Notes under the pieces: model-generated
The model's input: only the letters and a program-made list of their open reading frames with translations
The model's database searches: none
Told to the model about the DNA's origin: nothing
Origin: Oscillospiraceae bacterium
Lineage (GTDB): Bacteria; Bacillota; Clostridia; Oscillospirales; Oscillospiraceae
Assembly (NCBI GenBank): GCA_017406005.1
Contig: JAFQZI010000069.1
Coordinates: 62,001 to 126,000 of the forward strand
Reading direction: 5' to 3'
DNA: 64,000 nt
Translations under genes and position numbers: made by a program
Part shown: positions 46,247-54,961 of the stretch, piece by piece
How the letters are laid out: each line of letters starts with the position of its first letter
Numbering within the stretch: position 1 is the stretch's first letter

Positions 46247-46597
46247 CTAATCTTCTTCCTCTTTTTCCGGCTCAGCAGGTTCTTCCGCCGTATCAGCCTT
46301 TTCCGGATCGGAAGGAACCGCATTCGGATCAAAATAATCGCGGTTCATGATCGCGTGTATCCCGTTGTAAAGAAAGTATGCCCCAAACCCGGCAAAAAGG
46401 ATCATGGATACAATGATAATGGCAAGCCTCCAGCCGGTGTTCTCCAGCGCACCGCCGGTATAGAGCTGATAAATCAGATAAAAGAGATAACCCCCGACCA
46501 GAATGCGAAGCGTAAGCTGCCCCTGTGTGGGCAGATTATCGGGATTCCTTTTTCTCTGTTCCTCCTGTTTAGCCTTGAAGGAATCAAACAAACCCAT
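46247..46597 (-). CDS. small two-helix membrane protein with acidic tail
   Basis: 116 aa. Amphipathic charged N terminus (FKAKQEEQRKRNPDNLP), helices at ~28-46 and ~58-80, and a Glu/Pro-rich tail from ~95. GGAG upstream of ATG. Downstream of cstA on the same strand but separated from it by a strong terminator. No family recognised. Confidence 0.75.
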   Translation of the reverse strand: MGLFDSFKAKQEEQRKRNPDNLPTQGQLTLRILVGGYLFYLIYQLYTGGALENTGWRLAIIIVSMILFAGFGAYFLYNGIHAIMNRDYFDPNAVPSDPEKADTAEEPAEPEKEEED

Positions 46598-46614
46598 TTG
46601 AATCTCCTTTTTGT

Positions 46615-46640
46615 AAAAAACCGCCCGGGAAACCGGGCGG
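46615..46640 (-). terminator. cstA terminator
   Basis: Perfect 8-bp stem CCGCCCGG / CCGGGCGG (46621-46640) with a 4-nt loop, followed in the minus direction by six T. Confidence 0.85.
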
Positions 46641-46675
46641 TAAACTATTCAGTTTTTTATCCAGCTAAAGCTGAA

Positions 46676-48394
46676 TTATGCTTTCTTGCCTTTCGGCTGC
46701 TTTGCCTGTGCAGACAGGGTCTTGAAAGCAGTGACAGCAAGGACAACAGCGAGGACAACCAGGATGACGGACCAGATGGTCTGGAACCAGGTGCCCCAAG
46801 GTGCACCTGCAGCAAGCTTCGGAATATTGCCGAAGATGGTGATGCAGAGTGCGCAGAGCGTAGCAACAAGCATGAAGCACATCGGGAAGAAGAACATCTT
46901 GTTGTTGCGGCCGATCTTGCCGAGCCAGGTGCAGACAGCGAGCATTGCAACGCCGGCAAGCAGCTGGTTGGCGGAACCGAACACGCTCCAGATCTGGCTC
47001 AGGCCCATGAAGCCCATGCCGCAGCCGATGACGACCATGATCAGGGTGGAGACGATCGGGTTGGCAAAGAATGCCGCTGCGCCGGTGAGGTCTTCACGAG
47101 TCTTGCCGATCGGGGTGAGGAGCTCAGCGAAGAGGTAACGGCAGAGACGGGTTGCAGAGTCAAGGGAGGTCAGAGCGAAGACGGAAACAGCCAGCGTGAA
47201 CAGGTTGTAGATCAGGCCGTAGCTCTTCTCGCCTGCAAAGGAGGAGAACATGGTTGCAATACCACCGGCAAAGATCGTCGGAGGAGCAGAGAGCAGGAAC
47301 TTCTCTCCGCCGCCGGCAGAGGACTGGCTCCACACAACGCCGATAGCGATGAGAGAGATAACGCCGAGAGCGGACTCGATGATCATGGAGCCGTAGCCGA
47401 TGATCTGAGCGTCTTTCTCGTTGTTGATCTGCTTGGAGGACGTACCGGAGGAGATCAGGGAGTGGAAGCCGGAGCATGCGCCGCAGGCGACCGTGATGAA
47501 CAGGAACGGGAAGAGCGGCTGGCCAGCCGGATTCTTCCATCCGTAGAATGCAGGAGCTTCAACCGTGGCAGCGCCAGTGAACGTGCCGCCGACGATGGCG
47601 ATGACAGCAATGGCCATCATGCCGTAGAGCAGGAAGGAGCTCAGATAGTCACGCGGCTGGAGCAGAATCCATACAGGAAGCAGGGAAGCAACCGTGACAT
47701 AAACTGCAATGAAGACAACCCAGAAGGTACGGCTGAAGTGAAGGCCGGCAGCCTGGCCGATAATGACGATGGCGATAATGCCAACAATACCGGCGATCGT
47801 TGCGGGGCCAACAGGAGCATTCTTGCGGTACACAAAGAAACCGAAGATTGAAGCAATGACAATGAAGAGGATAGAGGTCATTGCGGTGGAGCCGTTGGCT
47901 GCATAAGTGGCTGCAGAAGGATCAACAGAAACAAACGTGCCTGCCACAACTGCCGTGAAGGAAGCGATAACGAGGATCAGCACTGCCAGTGCGAAGATGA
48001 TGAACAGCTTCTTGGACTTCTCGCCCATGGAGTCTTCCATGATCTCACCGACGGAACCGCCGTTGTGACGGATGGAAGCAAACAGAGCACCAAAGTCATG
48101 CATGGCACCGATGAAGATACCGCCGAATACGCACCAGAGGAATACAGGCACCCAGCCGAAGACTGCTGCCTGGATCGGTCCGTTAATCGGGCCTGCGCCG
48201 GCGATGGATGAGAAATGGTGGCCCATCAGCACTGCGGGGTTGGCAGGAACAAAGTCCTTCCCGTCGTAGCTGGTGTGTGCCGGGGTTTCACGGCTGGGAT
48301 CTACGCCCCACTGCTTTGCCAGCCAGCTGCCGTAAAATACGTAGCCGAGAGCAAGCAGAACAACCGCGATAATGAGGATTAATAATGCGCTCAC
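46676..48394 (-). CDS. cstA: CstA-family carbon-starvation transporter
   Basis: 572 aa from GTG 48394 with AAGGAG eight nt upstream; an earlier GTG at 48403 touches the ribosome site. About 16 helices. Hallmark VLMGHHFSSIAGAGPINGPIQA at ~55-76, MHDFGALFASIRHNGGSVGEI, and SLISSGTSSKQI. CstA/BtsT proteins import pyruvate or peptides by proton symport. Strong codon bias toward highly expressed genes compared with neighbours. The related 174-codon unknown gene lies 55 nt upstream. Confidence 0.96.
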   Translation of the reverse strand: MSALLILIIAVVLLALGYVFYGSWLAKQWGVDPSRETPAHTSYDGKDFVPANPAVLMGHHFSSIAGAGPINGPIQAAVFGWVPVFLWCVFGGIFIGAMHDFGALFASIRHNGGSVGEIMEDSMGEKSKKLFIIFALAVLILVIASFTAVVAGTFVSVDPSAATYAANGSTAMTSILFIVIASIFGFFVYRKNAPVGPATIAGIVGIIAIVIIGQAAGLHFSRTFWVVFIAVYVTVASLLPVWILLQPRDYLSSFLLYGMMAIAVIAIVGGTFTGAATVEAPAFYGWKNPAGQPLFPFLFITVACGACSGFHSLISSGTSSKQINNEKDAQIIGYGSMIIESALGVISLIAIGVVWSQSSAGGGEKFLLSAPPTIFAGGIATMFSSFAGEKSYGLIYNLFTLAVSVFALTSLDSATRLCRYLFAELLTPIGKTREDLTGAAAFFANPIVSTLIMVVIGCGMGFMGLSQIWSVFGSANQLLAGVAMLAVCTWLGKIGRNNKMFFFPMCFMLVATLCALCITIFGNIPKLAAGAPWGTWFQTIWSVILVVLAVVLAVTAFKTLSAQAKQPKGKKA

Positions 48395-48449
48395 ACTTTT
48401 CACTCCTTTTTAAAAATGTGTGGTATAAAAATATATATCTATTAACAGC

Positions 48450-48968
48450 TCATTTTTTCTGAGCTGCAAATAGCTTGGAAAAATACTTCTTCATCTCACG
48501 CCCTGCCGGGTTCGTCCAGACCTTTTCGTCATTCACATCGACGGCCGTGGTAAGCAGACACGTATAGCCCCAGAGGGACCAGTGATAGGATTTCTGAAAT
48601 TTGCGGGAAACAATAGCTTTCAGAGCGTCCTGCTCAAATTCGTTTGCGATGAAGATTACCTTGATGTTGGTGTACTGGTGTTCTTTATGCGGTTTCACCC
48701 TCGGGAGCCCTTCCTCCAGCGCATACTGGATACAGGCATCCGCACTCGCTTTGTCAAAGGTGTCCGCAGAGAAAACATAGACGAATTCATTTGTCTCATT
48801 CCCGTAGTATTTGACGCTTTTGGTCAGCCAGTACCGCTCATCACGCTTATAAAAATCGGCACGGAACGAGATAGGGAATTCCTCCGGCAGATTCTCTCTG
48901 ATGATATTATAATAGGCTGCGTAAGAATCCTCAAGGACACCGAGGAAAGCCAGACGGTCAAAAGCCAT
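48450..48968 (-). CDS. unknown 172-aa protein upstream of cstA
   Basis: Start at ATG 48968 with CTGGAG upstream. Alpha/beta composition: VKYYGNETNEFVYVFSADTFDKASAD, then KVIFIANEFEQDALKAIVSRKFQKSYHWSLWGYTCLLTTAVDV. No signal peptide or helix; ends FSKLFAAQKK. Not a named family to me. Same strand as cstA and close, so it may be co-transcribed. Confidence 0.75.
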   Translation of the reverse strand: MAFDRLAFLGVLEDSYAAYYNIIRENLPEEFPISFRADFYKRDERYWLTKSVKYYGNETNEFVYVFSADTFDKASADACIQYALEEGLPRVKPHKEHQYTNIKVIFIANEFEQDALKAIVSRKFQKSYHWSLWGYTCLLTTAVDVNDEKVWTNPAGREMKKYFSKLFAAQKK

Positions 48969-49114
48969 AAACAACTCCAGGGGGAAATTATGAACAAATT
49001 ATTTCGAAAGACATAATACCCCTAATCCAGATAAAATTCAATAGTAATTTCTACAAAAAACAACAATTTTTTTATTTTTTTCTATTTTATGTTAACTATT
49101 TCTTTGATTTTCCA

Positions 49115-49143
49115 TTGCATGATAACTGAAAATGTAGTAGAAT
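49115..49143 (+). promoter_or_regulatory. promoter of the THUMP methyltransferase
   Basis: TTGCAT, 17 nt, TAGAAT; 33 nt before the ATG at 49176. Confidence 0.55.
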
Positions 49144-49175
49144 CCAGAATAAATAATCAACATATGGAGATTTTT

Positions 49176-50288
49176 ATGCAAAACAGAAACTGTGTACCCT
49201 GTCTTCTCGGCCTGGAGGGCCCGATCAGTGATGAACTGAAAAGGCTTGACCTGACCGGCATTGCCGCTGAAAACGGCAGGGTTTATTTTGACGGCGACGA
49301 GCGTGCGATCGCAGCTGCCAATATCTGCCTGCGCATCGGAGAACGTGTTCTGATCGAGGTTGGCAGGTTTTCCGCCGTTACATTTGACCAGCTTTTTGAG
49401 AGCGTAAAAGCCCTTCCCTGGGAAAACTATCTGCCGAAGGATGCCGCCTTTCCCGTAAAGGGCTATTGCCTCAACTCCACCCTGATGTCTGTGCCGGACT
49501 GCCAGAAGATCATCAAAAAGGCAATTGTTGAGCGCTTGAAGCAGAAGTACCATGTCAGCTGGTTCGAAGAGAGCGGCCCCATCCACCAGATCCAGTTTTG
49601 CGTCATGAAGGACAATGTTTCCGTCTGTATCGACACCTCGGGAGACGGCCTTCACAAACGCGGTTACCGCCCTGCCCATAACGCTGCTCCGCTGAAAGAG
49701 ACAATGGCTGCCGCCATGGTTACTTTCTCACGGTATCGCGGCCGGGAGGACTTCGGTGATCCTTTCTGCGGGAGCGGAACCATCCCCATTGAAGCTGCCC
49801 TGATTGCAAGAAATATCGCACCGGGCCTTCACCGTTCTTTCTCGGCAGAACAGTGGCGGGAAGCGGACAAAGGCGTCTGGCAGGAGGTGCGGGAGGAAGC
49901 GCGTTCCCGGGAATTCCACGGCAATTATCACATTTTCGGCAGTGATATTGACCCTGCTGCCATCCGAATCGCAAAGGAAAACGCCGAACGTGCCGGTGTT
50001 GCTGACATTGTGCAATTTGACGTAGCCGATGCCATGCAGTTTTCCCGCAAAACGGAAAACGGCATTCTTGTGACCAATCCCCCGTACGGAGAGCGGATCA
50101 TGGAAAAGCAGGAAGCGGAATCCCTCTACCGGGGGTTCGGAAAGGCATGGGCAGCCACGGAAAACTGGAAGCTCTACCTGCTCTCTTCCCACACGGAATT
50201 TGAACGCACTTTCGGTAGACAGGCCGATAAAAAACGCAAGCTATACAACGGCATGATCAAATGCGATCTGTTTATGTATTTTAAGTGA
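49176..50288 (+). CDS. THUMP-domain rRNA N2-guanine methyltransferase (RlmL/YpsC-like)
   Basis: 370 aa from ATG 49176, with GGAG six nt upstream. Ferredoxin-like and THUMP domains at 1-~155, then a Rossmann SAM domain: RPAHNAAPLKETMAAAM, GDPFCGSGTIPIEAAL (~188-203), SDIDPAAI, and catalytic VTNPPYGER (~300). This is the N-terminal half of E. coli RlmKL, which modifies 23S rRNA G2445. Shares a promoter region with nothing else; the lipid kinase follows after 32 nt. Confidence 0.93.
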   Translation: MQNRNCVPCLLGLEGPISDELKRLDLTGIAAENGRVYFDGDERAIAAANICLRIGERVLIEVGRFSAVTFDQLFESVKALPWENYLPKDAAFPVKGYCLNSTLMSVPDCQKIIKKAIVERLKQKYHVSWFEESGPIHQIQFCVMKDNVSVCIDTSGDGLHKRGYRPAHNAAPLKETMAAAMVTFSRYRGREDFGDPFCGSGTIPIEAALIARNIAPGLHRSFSAEQWREADKGVWQEVREEARSREFHGNYHIFGSDIDPAAIRIAKENAERAGVADIVQFDVADAMQFSRKTENGILVTNPPYGERIMEKQEAESLYRGFGKAWAATENWKLYLLSSHTEFERTFGRQADKKRKLYNGMIKCDLFMYFK

Positions 50289-50320
50289 GGGAAGGCAATA
50301 AGGAAGGAGAATTTTTAATT

Positions 50321-51232
50321 ATGAAACATTTTTTCATCGTCAATCCTGTTGCCGGGGGGAAAGACAGCACGGAAGTCATCCGCGCCATGGCACTCTCTGC
50401 CTTCTCCCAGAGTGACGAGTCCTTTGAGCTGATCTGTACAACAGGCCCGCATGATGCGGAAGAAACCGTCAGGCGTATCGCCGAGAGCGGGGAGCAGGCC
50501 CGTATTTATGCCTGCGGGGGTGACGGCACTTTCAGTGAATGTGTGAACGGTGCTGCCGGCTATGACAATATAGCCCTCGCGCCGATTCCGATCGGGACGG
50601 GAAATGACTTCTGCCGGATGTTCGGTGAAGAGGGCAGGTTCTATCTGGATCTCCCGGCGCTGCTGCAGGGCTCAACCCATAAAATCGATCTGATATCCGT
50701 TAACGGCAGGTATTCCGCCTGCATCTGCTCTGTCGGGATCGACGCGAGAGTCGGCACCAACGTGCACAAATATACCTCACTTCCCTTCTGCCGCGGAGGC
50801 GGGGCATATGTGGTTTCAGCCGTTGTGGAGCTGCTCAAAGGCATTACCCGCCCGATGAAGCTCACCTGCGGAGATTTCTCTTATGACGGGAAGGCAACCC
50901 TCTGCTGCGTATGCAACGGCCGCCACTACGGCGGCGGCTTCAATCCTTCTCCTGACGCGATGCCGGATGACGGGATTCTGGATATCTATTTTGTGCGGGA
51001 TATGAATCTCCTCCAGGTTGCCACCGCGATCGGGAAATATGCCAAAGGCCAGGCGGATCTTTTCCCGCAGTATATCACTCATCTGAAAGGCGACAGCGTT
51101 ACCATTGAATTTGCGGAAGAAGAAGTGATCAATGCCGACGGAGAAGCGATCTTCGCAAAGAAAGCCAATATAAAGCTAATACCCGGGGCACTGAACCTCA
51201 TTGTTCCGGATGGAGTAACCTTTTTTGATTAA
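50321..51232 (+). CDS. diacylglycerol/lipid kinase family protein
   Basis: 303 aa from ATG 50321 with GGAAGGAG upstream. DAGK catalytic fold: FFIVNPVAGGKDS, ACGGDGTFSECVNG (~65), PIPIGTGNDFCRMFG (~88), YGGGFNPSPDA (~205), VINADGEAIF near the C terminus (the DGE motif). Members phosphorylate diacylglycerol or related lipids at the membrane in phospholipid recycling. Probably co-transcribed with the methyltransferase. Confidence 0.93.
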   Translation: MKHFFIVNPVAGGKDSTEVIRAMALSAFSQSDESFELICTTGPHDAEETVRRIAESGEQARIYACGGDGTFSECVNGAAGYDNIALAPIPIGTGNDFCRMFGEEGRFYLDLPALLQGSTHKIDLISVNGRYSACICSVGIDARVGTNVHKYTSLPFCRGGGAYVVSAVVELLKGITRPMKLTCGDFSYDGKATLCCVCNGRHYGGGFNPSPDAMPDDGILDIYFVRDMNLLQVATAIGKYAKGQADLFPQYITHLKGDSVTIEFAEEEVINADGEAIFAKKANIKLIPGALNLIVPDGVTFFD

Positions 51233-51236
51233 AAAA

Positions 51237-51260
51237 CAGCACCCTTACGGGTGCTGTCGA
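51237..51260. terminator. bidirectional terminator
   Basis: 8-bp stem CAGCACCC / GGGTGCTG with TTAC loop; TCGATTTTT follows on plus and TTTTTT on minus. Serves the lipid kinase and groEL. Confidence 0.85.
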
Positions 51261-51286
51261 TTTTTATGGAGTTTTCCGTTTGGGGA

Positions 51287-52915
<1,629 letters not shown>

Positions 52916-52931
52916 TCAAACGCCTCCTAAA

Positions 52932-53216
52932 TTATTCAATCACAGCAAGGATATCGCTCTGGCGGACGATGGTGTACTCCACATCCTCAAGCTTCACTTT
53001 GCTGCCGCTGTATTTGCCGACAAGAACATTCTGGCCGACTTTGACCGTCATGACGACTTCATTGCCATCCACAACGCCGCCGGGGCCGACTTCAACAACT
53101 TCGTAAACTTCCGGCTTCTCCTGTGCGCTCTGGGTGAGCAGGATGCCGCCGGCAGTCTTCTCTTCTGCCTTGTTCTGCTTCAGAATAACTCTGTCAGCCA
53201 AAGGATTCAGCTTCAT
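52932..53216 (-). CDS. groES: co-chaperonin GroES
   Basis: 94 aa from ATG 53216 (MKLNPLADRVILKQ) with GGAGG upstream. Mobile loop EEKTAGGILLTQSAQEKP and the usual C terminus VKLEDVEYTIVRQSDILAVIE. Twenty nt before groEL. Confidence 0.98.
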   Translation of the reverse strand: MKLNPLADRVILKQNKAEEKTAGGILLTQSAQEKPEVYEVVEVGPGGVVDGNEVVMTVKVGQNVLVGKYSGSKVKLEDVEYTIVRQSDILAVIE

Positions 53217-53266
53217 TTTTTCTATACCTCCAAAAAATATTAACAATTAATGCCTGATTTTTCAGG

Positions 53267-53293
53267 TTAGCACTCATATCTCTCGAGTGCTAA
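53267..53293. promoter_or_regulatory. CIRCE operator (HrcA site)
   Basis: TTAGCACTC, 9 nt, GAGTGCTAA: a perfect CIRCE element between the promoter and groES. HrcA should repress this operon and release it on heat stress; hrcA is not in the window. Confidence 0.98.
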
Positions 53294-53296
53294 TGT

Positions 53297-53324
53297 ATCA
53301 TACCACAATTTCAAAAAAATGCAA
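53297..53324 (-). promoter_or_regulatory. groESL promoter
   Basis: Minus strand TTGCAT (53324-53319), 16 nt, TATGAT (53302-53297) with TGG extension, directly upstream of CIRCE. Confidence 0.75.
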
Positions 53325-53382
53325 GCACTAAAATGTTGATTTTTTGTGAACGTTGCGGATATAATGTTTTCGGGTGATAAAA

Positions 53383-53862
53383 ATGAGAAATACTTCCCTT
53401 TGCTATCTGGAAAACAGCGGAAGGTATCTGATGCTGCACCGTGTCAAAAAAGAAGTGGATGAAAACAAAGACAAATGGATCGGCATCGGAGGCAAGTTCG
53501 AAGAAGGCGAAAGCCCGGAAGACTGTGCCGTGCGGGAGATCGAGGAAGAGACAGGCATGGTCTTTTCCCCGGAAGAGATGCGTTACCGCGCCGTGGTGAC
53601 GTTTGTTTCCGACGAGTGGGGCACGGAATATATGCACCTGTTCACTGCCTCTGCAGATCACAGAAGGCTCCTTCAGCTATGCGGCAGGGAAAATGAAGAG
53701 GGCACCCTGGAATGGGTGCCCGTCGAAAAAGTGGAATCACTCCCCATCTGGGAGGGAGACAGGATCTTCCTGCGCCTTCTTGCGAAGGATGCGCCGTTTT
53801 TCTCGCTGAAGCTGGAATATCGGGGAGATATGCTTATCAGGCATACGCTATACAATTCATAA
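53383..53862 (+). CDS. Nudix hydrolase (8-oxo-dGTP diphosphatase type)
   Basis: 159 aa from ATG 53383; an in-frame GTG nine nt earlier is possible. Complete Nudix box: GGKFEEGESPEDCAVREI then EEETG (~37-59). The overall form, with LEWVPVEKVESLPIWEGDRIFL after the box, is that of MutT/MTH1-like enzymes that clear oxidised nucleotides. Divergent from groES. Single gene followed by a palindromic repeat. Confidence 0.9.
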   Translation: MRNTSLCYLENSGRYLMLHRVKKEVDENKDKWIGIGGKFEEGESPEDCAVREIEEETGMVFSPEEMRYRAVVTFVSDEWGTEYMHLFTASADHRRLLQLCGRENEEGTLEWVPVEKVESLPIWEGDRIFLRLLAKDAPFFSLKLEYRGDMLIRHTLYNS

Positions 53863-53879
53863 TAAGAGCCGGTTCCCAA

Positions 53880-53939
53880 CCTCATCCCCCGTTGCTTCGC
53901 AACGGTCCCCCTTCCCCGCTAGGGGAAGGTTATATAAGG
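53880..53939. repeat. REP-like palindromic element, family 2, copy 2
   Basis: CCTCATCC start, a CCGTTGC / GCAACGG hairpin, then CCTTCCCC / GGGGAAGG hairpin and ATAAGG. Matches the 14115 element in order and core words. It lies between the convergent Nudix and HD genes, inside an outer GGTTCCC / GGGAACC pair. Confidence 0.65.
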
Positions 53940-53962
53940 TATTATTCTTGATAGGGAACCGC

Positions 53963-54928
53963 TTACTCCCCGTCTTTCAGGCCGTGGTTGTAGATGCGCT
54001 TCTCGAGAGAAAACACTTTTTCACTGAATTTGCCTGCAGGAAGGTTTTCAAAGGTCTCGGCATAGATTTCCATGCGGCTGTCGAGCAGGTCGATATAGGA
54101 GAGAAGTTCCGCCTCCGCGATACTCGGGATTACAGCTGCACCGAACTCCGGCGTGCCGTGGTGTGAGAGCAGCATATGGCGCAGAAGGAGCAGCTTCTCT
54201 TCCGGGATTTCCAGCTGCCGCCCGACCTCTCCGACTTCTTCCGCTCCCAGGACCAGATGCCCGATCAGCATGCCCTCCGTTGATTTATCGGTTACCAGAC
54301 CGAAATCGGAAAAATCATATTCCCGCTCCTTGCCGAAGTCATGCAGGAGGGTGCCTGCAAGAAGCAGGCTTCTGTTGATAATGGCAGGATAGCACTCCGT
54401 TGCAAGAAAATCAGCAATACGGAGCATCGATGATGTGTGCATCAGCAGTCCCGAAAGGAAGCTGTGGTGCACATTTTTTGCTGCAGGGATTTTCCCGAAG
54501 GAGGCGATATGCCGGTCCAGCATCACACTGCAGAGGTTCCGGTAGTCTTCGTCCTCCATGGATGCGATCAGATCCTGCACATATTCCATCTCTTTTACGG
54601 AGTCGATCGGCGCCGTCGGGACGAGATCTTCCAGCGCATAGCTGTCTTTCTCCTCCGCAAGGCGGATCTTCCGGATGTTGAGCTGCAGGCTACCCTTGAA
54701 TTCCGTCACCTCTCCGCGGATCTTCACGATTTTTCCTTCTTCCGCCGGGGTGACTTTTCCGTTATAGTCCCACATCTTGGCATCGATTTTCCCGGACGCA
54801 TCTGAAAGAGAGGCACTCAGGTAGAGTTTTCCTGTTGTTGACGTGCGCAGAGTCGCCGCACTCAGAATGTAAAACCCCTCTACTTCGTCCCCTTTTTCCA
54901 TATAAGCAAGCTGTTTGTTGTATTCCAT
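53963..54928 (-). CDS. yhaM: YhaM-like 3'-5' exoribonuclease (OB + HD)
   Basis: 321 aa from the second Met (AGGAG nine nt upstream). OB-fold ~10-90 (TGKLYLSASLSDASGKIDAKMWD), then an HD domain: HHSFLSGLLMHTSSML, LLHDFGKEREYD with His196-Asp197, and LSHHGTPEFG. This matches YhaM/CBF1, a Mn-dependent RNase and DNase of Gram-positives. Confidence 0.92.
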   Translation of the reverse strand: MEYNKQLAYMEKGDEVEGFYILSAATLRTSTTGKLYLSASLSDASGKIDAKMWDYNGKVTPAEEGKIVKIRGEVTEFKGSLQLNIRKIRLAEEKDSYALEDLVPTAPIDSVKEMEYVQDLIASMEDEDYRNLCSVMLDRHIASFGKIPAAKNVHHSFLSGLLMHTSSMLRIADFLATECYPAIINRSLLLAGTLLHDFGKEREYDFSDFGLVTDKSTEGMLIGHLVLGAEEVGEVGRQLEIPEEKLLLLRHMLLSHHGTPEFGAAVIPSIAEAELLSYIDLLDSRMEIYAETFENLPAGKFSEKVFSLEKRIYNHGLKDGE

Positions 54929-54961
54929 ATCATTCACTCCTGATTTTCGCTTATTCGGTCA

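Noticed and set aside
46355..47851. 498-codon plus-strand open frame opposite cstA
   Set aside because: Mirror of the biased cstA gene; low-complexity Glu/Asp/Gly composition.
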